Below are positions 1-10,551 of a DNA stretch of 64,000 nt, in pieces (position 1 is the first letter of the stretch; each line of letters opens with the position of its first letter). The notes under the pieces were generated by a model. That model did no database searches. It worked only from the letters and a program-made list of their open reading frames with translations, and had not been told where the DNA came from. A program made the translations under genes and the position numbers. The stretch lies in NCBI GenBank assembly GCA_034509735.1, contig JACGWO010000005.1:22376383-22440382 (forward strand), read 5' to 3'. This DNA comes from Sesamum alatum. Its lineage: Eukaryota > Streptophyta > Magnoliopsida > Lamiales > Pedaliaceae.

Positions 1-197
1 TATACAAGATCTCGACCGCGTAAATCACGGCAACAAGTTCTGAGAGAGATATGTAGTTAAGATTTGGTACAAAGGGTGCCCGTCTCCCACCTATAAAATC
101 CATCTCCTGGAAGTGAGAGAGCCAGTATTTGATCTCCAAAGCTACTATAAGCTTCTCCTCGCAAGCTATCTTAGAGTATTTGTTTTCTACCATATCA
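1..197 (+). repeat. 3' part of the 5' LTR of a Tat-like Ty3/gypsy element (cut by window edge)
   Basis: This segment recurs as a diverged direct repeat at about 6766-6945. Both copies share the blocks GAGAGAGATATG, GGGTGCCCGTCTCCCA, a TATAAA box, and CTCCTGGAAGTGAGAGAGCC. The right edge is placed at the CA of CATATCA because a primer-binding-like sequence follows directly. Only the 3' part of the LTR lies inside the window. The two copies differ at many positions and by indels, so the insertion is old. Confidence 0.72.
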
Positions 198-198
198 A

Positions 199-216
199 AT
201 TGGCACCATTTGTTGG
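199..216 (+). other. Candidate primer-binding site of the gypsy element
   Basis: TTGGCACCATTTGTTGGA follows the LTR end directly and resembles the TTGGCGCC-type primer-binding sites of plant Ty3/gypsy elements. The central mismatches fit a decayed copy. The priming tRNA cannot be assigned from this sequence alone. Confidence 0.45.
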
Positions 217-231
217 AACTCTATTAGTAGA

Positions 232-1560
232 AATGGTAAGGGGGCAAATAGTGTTGGGATCAAAGAAAGTTCAGGAAGATGGTCCGAGAGAGAGGCCTAT
301 TCAAGACGGAGAAGAAAATGGCCAAATGAACGAGGGGAAATCCTCTCAAGCGCCTCCAACTCACAATATGTGAAGATGGAGGATCTCGACAGGATCCTCG
401 AAGAAGCTGCTACCAAAGCACGAGTTGCCATCTAGTGGGAAAGGGCTCGAAAAAGTGGACCTCGCAAAAAAATTTGACGGCAGTCTATGGAGGAAGGAAC
501 AACAACCCAAGACTCGATGGATAATAGGCGAGGCCTATCTACAGAAACAGTGCCAGAAGAGGCTGACCCCCCCGGGTGACCACAACTTGGAAGCGTTACG
601 AAAAGAAACCGCAGACCTGAAGCCAGGATGAACCCTAAACCTAACAAGAAAAGAGGAAGTCCATTTTTGAAAAGTATATTAGATGACCCAGTGCCCGTCA
701 TCGCCTGTATACCCCAACTTGTACGTTATGGAGGAGACAAGAGTGACCCCAAGGACCACTTTGATCAATTTGTTGCAGCAATGGATTCAATCTACCCAAG
801 TGATGCACTTTTTTGTAAATATTCTGAACCACATTAGTAGGGCGAGCACAAACATGGTTCTCTAGACTCGCTCTGGGGTCGGCGATGGAGTTCGAACAAC
901 TACCTCAAAGTTTCGTGCATTATTTCGTTGGCAACAAGAGATACCCCAAAGCTCCAGGACACCTGTTTACCATAGTCCAAGAAGAAGAGTCCCTAAGAAA
1001 TTACGTGCATAACTTCACTTATGAAATCCTAGATATACCCAGTGTAAGTCCCGAACTATTATCGGGCATAATTTCTCAAGGATCAAGGAGTAGGAGCCTA
1101 GCTGATTCATTGATTAGGGGGCCTAGAACTAGTTGGGAAGAACTTCTGGCTAAAGAAGAAAAGTTTATTCTTATTGAGAAATCACGAAGGCTTAAACACA
1201 TGCACCGGCAAGGAAGGGTCAAAAAAAGAGAAGGTAGAAGATACGACGACATTTCGATGGAACCTCGACATTACCATCAGGTATATACTACTCTGAGCAT
1301 ATCCTGAACCCAAGCATTAATGAACCTTGAAAAAGTGAATATTGAAGGTGGCCCCTTAAGATGAAAGACAAAGAAAAACGACAAAGGTCATTCAAAATAT
1401 TGTAACTTTCACAAGGATAGGAGGCACACCACTGAAGAGTGTTACCACTTGAAGGAAGAAATCGAGAGGCTTGTATAGATGGGACACCTAAGGGAATTTC
1501 TCCAGTGGCATGAGGACCCAAGGTTACACAGAAATAGAAAAAGAATTGATAATGCAAAAT
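232..1560 (+). pseudogene. Decayed gag of a Tat-like Ty3/gypsy element
   Basis: The reading frame is broken, but consecutive fragments match the plant gypsy Gag layout. A charged N-terminal part covers about 232-630. The capsid-like Retrotrans_gag region covers about 640-1200 and includes DPKDHFDQFVAAMDSIYPSDA, then after a frameshift FEQLPQSFVHYFV and a conserved SLADSL..GPRTSWEELLAKEEK stretch. A Cys/His-rich segment follows near 1395-1470, reading CNFHKDRRHTTEECYHLKEE, as in Gag proteins of this clade. There are stops at about 371, 629, 836 and 1305. It once encoded the particle protein of the retrotransposon and is no longer functional. The protease coding that should follow is separated from it by the LTR at 1779-4097. 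Confidence 0.75.
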
Positions 1561-1778
1561 CCTAGGAAGAAAACCCTCAGAATGGACCCTGGCCTCACTG
1601 AAGGGTGGTAAGCACGATTGAAGGTGGAAACTATGAGGTAACCACTCGATGGGCTCAAAAGCGACACATGCGGGAAATGGTATGAATGACCATCATGAAG
1701 TTTGCGCGGACGACAAGGCTGTCCAGGGAACAAATACGCTCACGTTCTCAGAAGAAGATCGGCACAGGATGCTATTCC

Positions 1779-4097
1779 TGTAGCTTCGTATAAGCCCCGA
1801 GACGTTAAACGCAGCGAAAATTAAGATTTCAATTACAAAATAATATTATAATTAGCGATCAAATCGCCCGTCTCGTTTCTATTACGATGTGGATCTCATA
1901 CATAAAAGGATGTCAATTGAATGGTTAAGAGAAACTAACCTTTCTTGCTCTCCGGTTGATGTTGGTTACTTGAACTTTCTCAAGAACAACCTTACCTTAA
2001 AATTGGTGGAACGTCAAAATAGAAGCGCCTTTAATTGTTGTTCACGGTAGAAACACAAGTGTCTTCCCTCTAAAGTTAGTCCACACCACCTATGATGGAA
2101 TCACCCTCAAACCTATGCTAGTAGGTATTGGAGGATTATGGTAGATCAACTATTGATCTATGGAGAAATCAAGGGAATTCTTCTCTTTTGGAGATGAGAA
2201 ATGAACATAAGACCAAAGCTAAAGTGAAAGCTAAACTTTCTAGCTTTGAAGGAGAGAAAGTCTAAGAATTAGAGAGCAAAAGGAAAGCAAGAGTTTTTGT
2301 ATCTTTGTATGTAGAAATTGGTATTTTAATCTCTTGCTTTGTACCTCTTTTTATAGGCATTCATTTGCACTAGTTACAATGAATGTAGACAAGGCCTTTT
2401 GTCTTGCTCTTAGAACACTTGTCTTCTTCATAGACAAGTTCTAGCATGACTCATCCTTTCTCCTTTTACACTTGTCTTTTTTATAGACAAGCTTTAGCAT
2501 AACTCATATTTTCTTCTTTTACATTTGTCTTCTTTATAGATAAGCTTTAGCATGACTCATATTTTCTTCTTCATCTAAAGATGAAAACAAGTCATGTCTA
2601 TATTCAATGAATCTTGTCTTGTGGGCTTGGGCTAAGGTCTTGGGCTTATTTTAATTTTCAATTGGACTAAGTCCAATTTTAGTTAATTCCCAACTAATTA
2701 TTTAGCCCATGATATTTAATTCCTTAATTAAATATAAGCCCAAAATCAATTAATCTAATTAATTGATTTTCAAGCTCAAATAGATTCATTTTAATTAATC
2801 TATCACAAGTCTTACTTAATCAAATTAATGCTTGTGAATTTAGACTCCAAATTAAATAATCATATTATTTAATATTCCCATCAAATGATTTCATAAATCA
2901 TTTCAATCAATTAATTTAACTCCTTAAATTAATTGATTTATTCTCCATAATTAATTCTACAAATTAATTCTAATAATTCCGTCATGGATTTGTGTGTGAC
3001 CCTTTAGGTTCACTATTTAGCTAGACTTGGGCCTGTATCATATATACAATTTAATTAGCAACTTACTTGCATTAGATTAATTAGATCTTATCATAATTAA
3101 TTACCCTCAATTAACTCCGTAATTGGAGGGTACCCGTCACTATGGGTGACCATCTAGCAATGGTCCATGACACTAGAGAATAGGTGAATTATTGCGTGAA
3201 CCTGTGAGCTACGCGTACCACGCAGATACGGTCCCTCCGCTACTAACCTCCCGATCAAAGTCTAGGGCATGGAATTAGTTACCGGTTCCCATTATCGACT
3301 TTGATGTCTATGTATCAACTCTTCAAGTTATGCTTCCAATTTATCAATATAGGAAAAACCCTTTCTCCTATTTGATCAATAGCCATGGCCATGGGCTTCA
3401 AGGAATGCATAATATAGAGAACATAGAAGGTTCGCTATCATCTCATGATAAGTAACAGATCCTATCTTAGAATTCACCAACCTTCATGCATGCTTCAACT
3501 ATGTCTGAAACATGACCGTATAGTAATCCAGGATGAAACCTGAGACCACATTGTACGTGATCAAGTCATAGCCGTCCTATGCACAAGGTTACTGTGGAAC
3601 CTCAAGTCTGAGGACTAGTTAGTGCACTATTGTAGCCTAGGAGTTCTAGTCATACCGATCATGCCATATAGGGCTTCCATATGACAACTCCTGCGAGTCA
3701 ATTTAGTGAACTTGATAACTTTTATCAAGCACCCACTAAAGTGAGCAGATGTCATACGTCTCTGTCTATGAAACTCGACATTCATCATATGAACGCATCA
3801 CTTAGTGCAAGTCTTTAAAGAATGGTCGATGCCCTGTCTCGATCGATTCATCGACTTGGAATATTTTAGATCAAACCATAGAGGTTGGTTTCATGGTCGC
3901 CATCATATGCGCGAGCCAACCCCGTAGCATAATTGATCTAAGGGCTTTCAACCAAATGCTCATATAAATATAATGTTAAAAGCATATGATGAAAATGACC
4001 AAAGAACATTTCTTAAATTAACATATTATTGAAAAAGATCGTATAGAATAGTTTATAAAGAGCCAATAAATTGGCTTGACGGTCACCTATTCTAACA
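1779..4097 (-). mobile_element. Solo LTR, 'TGTTAGAATAGG' family copy 1 (reverse), 2319 bp
   Basis: Read on the - strand, the unit starts TGTTAGAATAGGTGACC at 4097 and ends ...GAAGCTACA at 1779. It is flanked by ATTCC (1774-1778) and ATTCT (4098-4102), an imperfect 5-bp target-site duplication. Without it, the gypsy frame runs from SEEDRHRMLF directly into LHEDAVVINTII, so it is a clean insertion at the gag/protease junction. Around 3000-3200 it carries the family block that reads in other copies CACCTAGTCTCTAGTGCCATGG (here in reverse). A TATAAAAA box on the - strand is at 2348-2355. No internal coding region is attached, so it is a solo LTR left by LTR-LTR recombination. It lacks the 3' hairpin seen in the other copies. 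Confidence 0.82.
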
Positions 4098-4420
4098 ATT
4101 CTTCATGAGGATGCCGTCGTAATCAACACCATCATATCCAACATAGAAGTAAGGAAGATACAAGTTGATAGTGGTATTTCAGTGGACATTCTATTCCTAA
4201 AGGCACTTCAAAGGGGATTAGAAGGCTTGATAAGTCCCCAGGGCATCACGTTGATGGGGTTCGAAGGAAGCACCATATGAATAGTCGAGGAGATAAAACC
4301 TTGCCCATGACCCTCGAGGAAGAGCCCCGAGTACGGACTCACGTCACGAAATTCCTAGTGGTAGATTCCCCGCATCAAGTTATAATGTTATATTGGGACG
4401 GCCCACTCTGAATGCCATCA
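4098..4420 (+). pseudogene. Decayed aspartic protease (PR) segment of the gypsy element
   Basis: The frame resumes after the LTR insertion with HEDAVVINTIISNIEVRKI, then QVDSGISVDILFLKAL. In functional plant gypsy proteases this position carries the catalytic D(S/T/N)G(S/A) motif; here it reads DSGI. LMGFEGST follows, as in the family's G-F-x-G flap region. Downstream the frame breaks up within about 150 bp. In an active element this protease would cleave the Gag-Pol polyprotein. Stops and a frameshift make it inactive. Confidence 0.65.
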
Positions 4421-4643
4421 AAGCAGTAGTGTCCACTTTATACTTGAAAATGAAGTTCCCTACACCCATGGGCGTGGGTGAAGTAAGGGGAGATCAGTTG
4501 CGCGCTAGAGAATGTCGATGTCGTACGATGAAACAACTGTCCAGCGTGGGACTGGAAAAGGAAGATGGGAGTGAAAAATAGAGCCTATCAGTAACATACG
4601 GAGTGTCCGCGTGGATCTAGCAGATGCGAGCAAACTAGTATAG

Positions 4644-5440
4644 GTGGGGAAGCAATTGCCCGTGGAAGAGTTAAGAAAGCTACTCCAATTCTTGAGATCT
4701 AATGACTATGTATTTGAGCGACGAAAAGGAATGTCTCTGGGAATTAGCGCCGATATCATTGAACATCAACTACATGTAAGAGAAGGCTACCCACTAGTAA
4801 AACAAAAAAGGAGAAACTTTGGTCCAGAGCAAAATCGAATCATAATGAAGAAATATAGCGGCTGCTAGGTACGGGACACATACGAGAGGTAGCGTACGCA
4901 GAATGGATTGCAAACGTGGTTCTAGTGCCCAAGAAGGATAAGAGGTGGAGAATGTGTGTCGACTTCACTAATCTAAATAAAGCATGCCCCAAATATTCGA
5001 ACCCCTTGCCTCGAATTGATCAACTGGTTGATTCCACATCCGAATATGAAATGCTTAGCATGTTGGATGCTTACCAAGGATATAACCAGATTAAGCTAGC
5101 AAAAAGCAATCAAGAAAAGACCAACTTCATCACAGATAAATGGCTCTTTTGCTATAACGTAATGCCCTTTGGATTAATGAATGCAGAAGCCACTTACCAT
5201 AGACTGGTCAACAAAATTTTCTCAAAGCAAATAGGAAAAAAACATGAAAGTATATGTGGATGACATGCCAGTCAAAAGTCGCCTCAAGGATCAACACCTA
5301 AACAACTTGCAAGAATGCTTTGCGCAACTAAGGAAATACGAGATGAAGTTGAATCCCAAGAAATGTGGGTTTGGCGTTGAGAGGGGAAAGTTCCTAGGAT
5401 ATCTTGTAACCTAGAGAGGAATAAAGGCTAACCCTGACAA
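4644..5440 (+). pseudogene. Decayed reverse transcriptase of the + strand gypsy element
   Basis: Successive frames give the plant Ty3/gypsy RT order. A PR-RT linker holds GISADIIEHQLHV and VKQKRRNFGPE. The palm follows with VLVPKKDKRWRMCVDF, LNKACPK and DQLVDST, then LDAYQGYNQIKLAKS and VMPFGLMNAEATYHRLVNKIF. The catalytic YVDD is intact at 5253-5264, but a frameshift in the A-run at about 5236-5243 separates it from the upstream part. KLNPKKCGFGV and GKFLGYLV then follow, with a stop at about 5414. The RT would copy element RNA into cDNA. Confidence 0.8.
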
Positions 5441-5459
5441 AATTTGAGCCATCCAAGAC

Positions 5460-6010
5460 ATGAGGGAGCCTCAAACAATTAAAGAAGTGCATCAGTTGAC
5501 GGGGGCGAATAGAATTGCTAAACAGATTTATCTCTCGATCTGCTCACAAGGGGCTACCATCTTTAAGGTGTTAAGGAACGTGAAAGTTTTTCAATGGGAT
5601 GAAGAATGTAAGGAAGCCTTCAGAAGCTTGAAGTCTTATTTGACAAAATCTGCACTGTTGGTTAAGCCACACGAAGGAGAGAGGCTATACGTGTATCTAG
5701 CTCTGTCGGGAGACGCCACGAACTCGGTCCTCACACAGGATAAAGAGGGGATTCACCTGCTGGTGTACTATATGAGTCACATGCTACAAGGGAGCCAAAA
5801 TACGATACGAAGAAATGAAAAAATTGGTTTTAGCCCTCGTATTCACCACTCGGAAGCTTAGACCATACTTCCTAGCCATCCAATTACTGTACTCACCATC
5901 CAACCACTCAGGGAAATTCTCACACGAGACACGAATAGACGGATGACCTAGTGGTCATATAAACTCAACGAATTCGACTTAGAGTATAAGCCACGAATAG
6001 CATCAAAAGT
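5460..6010 (+). pseudogene. Decayed RNase H and connection region of the gypsy element
   Basis: Starting at IQDMREPQTIKEVHQLTG, this follows RT in the usual gypsy order. FQWDEECKEAFRSLKSYLT and the RNase H-like LYVYLALSGDATNSVL are readable, and HLLVYYMSHMLQGSQ corresponds to the P-V-Y-Y-x-S region. The frame is lost after about 5815, and fragments such as LRPYFLAIQL continue in another frame. Its original job was to degrade RNA in the RNA/DNA hybrid. Confidence 0.7.
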
Positions 6011-6079
6011 CCAAGCCTTAGTTGACTTCCTAGTAGAGACAACAGATGGAGAGGATAGGCCAGAAATGACCTAGATGTC

Positions 6080-6460
6080 GCATGGGGACGGATCTTCCAC
6101 GGACAAAGGTGTTGGGGGAGGGGGGGGGGGATTGTGTTAACAAGCCTAGAAGGAGGAGAGATGCTTTGTTGTTAAGTTCGAAGATGCGTTGTCCAACAGC
6201 GAGGCAGAATACAAGGATCTCTTAGCAGCGCTAAAAATGGCAAACAGGATAGGGGTTATGAGGATAAAAGCCTATAGCGATTCCCATCTGGTAGTCAGCA
6301 AGTCAATGGCGTACACGAGACCAAGAATGAAAAAAATGTTAAAGCTTTTGCAAATGGTAAAAGAAAAGGTGACCTCGTTTGAAGCTTGCGACCTCGTCTA
6401 GATCCCTCAAACTAAAAATGTACAAGTTGATGCCTTGGCTCGGTTAGGGAGCGGTGTAGA
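6080..6460 (+). pseudogene. Second, archaeal-type RNase H (aRH) of the gypsy element
   Basis: After a G-run (about 6115-6131) the readable part includes NSEAEYKDLLAALKMANRIG, RIKAYSDSHLVVSKS, and QTKNVQVDALARL. These match the N-x-A-E-Y...L, D-S-x-L-V and A-D-A-L-A-x-L signatures of the extra aRH domain. To my knowledge that domain is characteristic of the Tat lineage of plant Ty3/gypsy elements, so the lineage is inferred from it. There is an in-frame stop at about 6401 and the poly-G tract shifts the frame. Confidence 0.68.
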
Positions 6461-6479
6461 TGATATAGGCACGACCCAA

Positions 6480-6760
6480 ATTACATTGTTGAGGATTTGA
6501 CCAGAAGGAAAAATAGAGGATGTGGGGTAGATCTTTCATGCTGAGCTTCCCTCTTGGATGGACGGGATTAGGGGATATCTGGAAGCGGAGAAGTTACGTG
6601 GTGATGCGCAAGAAGCTCGAAGGATTAAAAAGATGGCAAGCAGATTTTTCTTGGAAGGGGGGTATCTCTTCAAAAAAATCATTTATGCCAGCACTACGAT
6701 GCCTAGATCCAAGAGAGATATGCGGTTAGGATTCGATACGAGGAACAATCAGTACCTTGT
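6480..6760 (+). pseudogene. Stump of integrase N-terminus, deleted beyond this point
   Basis: Readable fragments LPSWMDGIRGYLEAEKLRGD, ARRIKKMASRFFLEGGYLF and KKIIYASTTMPR correspond to the segment just before the HHCC zinc finger of plant gypsy integrases. The zinc finger, the DDE core and the C-terminal domain (normally more than 1 kb) are missing. LTR-like sequence begins within a few bases. This element therefore lost its integrase through an internal deletion reaching into the 3' LTR. Confidence 0.68.
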
Positions 6761-6765
6761 ATGAG

Positions 6766-6945
6766 ATCTATACACGATCGCGGGAGCGTGAATCACAACA
6801 ACAATTTTCGAGAGAGATATGCGGTTAAGATTTGTGCGAAGGGTGCCCGTCTCCCATTTATAAAATCCATCTCCTGGAAGTGAGAGAGCCAAAATTTGAT
6901 CTCCAAAGATACTATAAGCTTTTCCTTGCAAGTCTATCTTGGAAA
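6766..6945 (+). repeat. Truncated 3' LTR of the + strand gypsy element
   Basis: This segment matches 1-197 in order, including the GGGTGCCCGTCTCCCA block, a TATAAA box at about 6859-6865, and GGAAGTGAGAGAGCC. The match fades after about 6945, where an A-rich run begins, so the 3' end of this LTR is lost. Confidence 0.7.
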
Positions 6946-7209
6946 AAAAAAATTGAATGGTCAAGTTGAAGAGGAGGGAGCGAAATTATATGTTCAGGAA
7001 AAAAGATGAAGAGAGAAAAAACAAAACATAATGTAGGAGAGAACAAAAATTAATGAAAACTTTAGTTTCATTTTTCTTTCTAATGAAGTCCATTTTTTTT
7101 ACTGGAAACACATTTCCATATATAAATCAAAATGCGCAAGGATTACATCTAGAGTAACAACAAGTAGCCAATATCGTCACCTACTAACACAAACCAACAT
7201 AAATAACAA
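6946..7209. other. Unassigned A-rich spacer
   Basis: This sequence lies between the gypsy LTR stump and the LINE remnant. It is purine-rich near 6965-7025 and has no readable coding sequence. No element ends could be identified in it. Confidence 0.4.
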
Positions 7210-7857
7210 GATAGACATAAAGAGCCTGCTATTTTCGCCGTTGAGATTCATTGAAGAGATGAAGATAGGCATGCACAAATTGCACTGTAGAGGCATGGGA
7301 TCCGCGAAAGTCCTCGAAAAGTAATTTCTTCCTGTAACCCCATATTTCCCAAAGTAAAGCCATTGCCTTTTGAAGTTGTTCAGCAGAGCACTTCGTCCAG
7401 TGATGCTGCAACCATTGCTCCGCTGACACTTCCCAACCAGAAACCACCACCCAAGGGATGCATAACAAGGCCCAACACTGTCTAGCAAAATCACACCATA
7501 GGAATAAATGTTCAACCGACTCAGCACAAACAGGGCATATATCATCAATTTCAATGTGTCGACAGCGAAGAAGAGTGTGAAGAGGAAGCGCCCCCTGGCA
7601 CAACCGCTAGCAAAAATGCTTAATCCTACCTGGGAGTTGAACTCGCCACAAAAATTTCCAACTTGAACAACTTGGAGTTCAGACTGTTCCATCAATTCTC
7701 CACGGAAACCATCACATTCCCGACCAGCAAGAATATTAGCACTCTTTACACTGAAATATCCCCCCTTTGTATAATGCCAAATGAATGTCTCAGGCCTAGC
7801 ATTAGATTAATTGGGATTGAAGAAATACACTCAACATCCCCGTCAGTAAATTAAAGT
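7210..7857 (-). pseudogene. 3' fragment of an L1-type LINE (post-RT linker and zf-RVT domain)
   Basis: On the - strand the reading starts near 7857 with the linker fragment GGYFSVKSANILAG. It continues with WKFLWRVQLPGRIKHFC, a stop, RLCQGALPLHTLLRCRHI, and CPVCAESVEHLFLWCDFARQ. This is the CPxC..E...H.F..C zinc-binding domain found C-terminal to the RT in plant L1 LINEs. The longest open stretch is 7229-7603. Frameshifts and a stop interrupt it, and the RT and endonuclease are absent, so it is a dead fragment. Confidence 0.8.
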
Positions 7858-8431
7858 GCAATCAAGGTAGTTACTCTGATTTTCTCGTACTTAATAAATA
7901 ACCGGCGATTGAAGTACACTCGATGATATGTGTGCACAATTCAAATTTTTATTGTATTTATTTAATTAAACGAAAAAGAAGAAAAATAAAATAATAACTT
8001 ATAAAAACTACTAAAATATTTTAACTTTAAATATACATTAACAAAATTATTGCTAAATTAAGTGACTAAATAGATGATTAATTTGTAGAAAAAATAAGAG
8101 CATTAAGGGTATTTTAGTCCACAAACTTCAACCAATCTTATTTACTTTACAACCATTTCGTCTAATAAATAATATGAATTTTCTATAAATTTAATCCTGC
8201 ATTTAAACATAATTTTCAGGCACAATTGTAGACCAGGTACCGTATATGTATCTTTCCAGTCTGATGACAGCTATTTACTTGTCAAACCAACTAGTCTAGT
8301 CAACTTATTTGCATTAATCAACTATGACAGGGCACATTTGTAGCAAGCTTTGAATTTCAATATCTATATATCCTCACATCAAATATTTAACACAAATTAA
8401 GACATTTTCCATCTTCCAATCCCTTTCTCAA
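7858..8431 (+). promoter_or_regulatory. Upstream region of the first LRK10L ectodomain exon
   Basis: This AT-rich non-coding stretch is the presumptive promoter. A TATA-like CTATATATCCTCAC lies at about 8363-8376, roughly 60 bp before the ATG, and a pyrimidine-rich leader (TTCCATCTTCCAATCCCTTT) precedes the start codon. No specific regulatory element is claimed. The position of the TATA-like sequence is the only direct support. Confidence 0.4.
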
Positions 8432-9197
8432 ATGCAAGTCCAATTCCAAATCCTAATTCTATTACTCATTTTCATCACTTGTGACAAACTTCTTGCTAGT
8501 GATCAAGATGCACAATATCTCGACTGCACTCGCCTCTTTTCCTGCGGTCCAACCGTTCGAGACATAGGCTATCCCTTCTGGGGAGGCGATCGGCCTCAAG
8601 AATGTGGCCTTCCTGGCCTGCAGCTCCAGTGCCCGCGTGACAACTATACTACCATAGACATCGGTGGCCGAGCCTTTCTCGTCCTTAGCATCAATAACGT
8701 AAATAATTCCATGAAAGTAGTGCAAATCGATCTGTTGAATGATTTTTGCCCGGACAGATATGAAGTGTGGCTGGATGAGAATCTTGATGGACGACTCATG
8801 CGTTACACTCCAGACGTCGAACGTCTGACTTTGTTCTATGCATGTCCCCCTTTGAACGTACCGGTCGGCTGGAGTAATTTTACGTGTACCGTTAATGGCA
8901 CGGATCGATTAGGGTACGTGGTGCACGAGTCGCAGTCGGGGGTTGTGACCGGCTGCGAATTGAACGTCACTATTCCGGTGCTCAGAAGTGCGTTGAACGA
9001 GTTGAGGAGAAACGGTACGCGGACCACGTTAGGGGATGTGGTGAATCAAGGGTTTGGGGTAGAGTACGAGATGGATGGCACGGCTTGTGCAGCGTGCGAG
9101 AGGTCCAGCGGACTGTGTTGGTCGAGAACTAATTCTGCAGACCAACCTACTTGCCTTTGCCGTGATGGGCCTCATCAGTTTGTATGCCCTGATACAG
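8432..9197 (+). CDS. LRK10-like receptor ectodomain exon (GUB_WAK_bind plus WAK-associated domain); no kinase attached
   Basis: The exon encodes 255 residues plus one base. Residues 1-23 form a signal peptide with a hydrophobic ILILLLIFIT core. A GUB_WAK_bind-type cysteine domain follows (C32, C38-G39, YPFW 47-50, CG 58-59, C67), then a WAK-associated C-terminal domain from about C138 to C252 with paired CxxC cysteines. Several N-glycosylation sequons are present (NYT 71, NFT 149, NGT 155, NVT 178, NGT 194). Proteins of the family display this part on the cell surface, where it is thought to sense wall or pathogen-derived ligands. The exon ends ACA|G at 9197 before the donor GTATGT, in phase 1, as in LRK10-like genes. 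No transmembrane or kinase exon is found before 18649. It could be an ectodomain-only gene, a truncated copy, or an alternative first exon for the kinase 9.4 kb downstream. Without splicing, translation ends at 9250. Confidence 0.85.
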
Positions 9198-10551
9198 GTA
9201 TGTCTTTTGCTTTACTAGGTAGTATTGCAATTTCTTCTCAAATAGTTTGATTTAATTGCAGTTTATCTCCTTTGAAAATATTAGACTTGATTTAGATGTG
9301 TAAAATCTTTCTAAATGGATTAACAAAAAAAAAAAAGGAAAATGAACCTTTGAAATAGAAGACCACTACCTCCAAGTCAGGGGATCGTGTTGTCATTTTT
9401 GTGTAATTAATTCAAGTCTAATCGAACTCGATTTGAACTATAATTTTTTCTTGTTTTGGAGAATTTTTTGTCCTAAGAGTTTGCTGTATTGAACCCTAAA
9501 AAATGTTGATATAGACTTGATTTGATTGTAGTTGAGATCATGATGACTTCCTTGTTAGTAATAGTTCAATTTTAGAGTAAATTACATTTACACTCCTTAA
9601 AATTTATTTTAATTATAAGTATATTTTTATTTGATTGAAAATTACAATTATCTCAGGAAGCATCATGTTTTTTTGGGATGTGTCTAGTCAACTTAGAAAA
9701 TTAAGTTGTGATCATGACATAAGCTTGATATACTGTGAGAAGATTCGCTCAAGCCCTTTTGTTTACATTTAAATATTCCATTTCTGTTTTATTTATCTTG
9801 CACTATTTGGATATATAGAACCATAAATTTAATAGAATGCCAGTTATTTTCTTAATGTTAAATGTCCGTTACTAAAAGTTTTAATTAATATAATCAAGAG
9901 ACTGAGACGTGGTTATTTTTTATAAAAATAAATATATTTAAGTGTATTTTTACCAAAAACACATATTACCAACCATCTTGTTATTCTAAGATACTCAAAC
10001 TTAATAAATAGTACAGATATATATATATATATATGAAAATATATTAACTTAAAATTATCATTTTCATTCATTTGGAATTGCTTATTTCAAAATTTAGTTC
10101 AAATAAATTTTTATATTTACACCAAAATCAAGCAAAAGTAATTTTAGCTGTCGAAATACAGGAAATTTTGAAATTTTAAAATAGACTAAATAAAATAAAA
10201 AACTGAAAATCCAAATAAAAAAGAAAATAAATAAATTTATAAAATTATTAATTTGAATAAAACATTTACGGCTTTTATAACTTATGAGATCAGCTTATGA
10301 ACGCATGCGAAATATCTCCAGTTTTAAAACAATATTTATTTTTTATGTTTTTATTAAATCGATTATATTATATATTACTGAATATATATATATATGACAA
10401 ATTAATATATATCAGTCATAAAAAAAATCAGTCAACAACTAATTACAATTTATAATCCACAAATAGCATTTATGATCAACTATTGACAATATTTTATTTT
10501 TTCTCCCCTAAAATTTGACGAAGTCAAATATCAAAACAAGCTTATCATCAC
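9198..10551 (+). repeat. Intron-derived repeat unit A (first copy of a tandem duplication)
   Basis: The sequence directly after the donor at 9198 is repeated with decay at about 11637-12127 and 13101-13760. Shared stretches include the A-run plus GGAAAWTKAACYTTTGAAWAGAAG part, TGATCATGATGACTTC / GATCACGATGACTTC, GATGTGTCTAGTCAACT, GAACGCATGCGAAATA, and AAACAAGCTTATCA. It holds no coding sequence, apart from (TA)n tracts at about 10018-10034 and 10384-10395. The duplicated unit begins at an exon/intron border, so an ectodomain locus was probably once duplicated in tandem. Confidence 0.65.

Noticed and set aside
7177..7695. 172-residue frame on the - strand
   Set aside because: The neighbouring frame (7229-7603) carries the LINE zinc-binding domain. 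This frame is a shadow of it.
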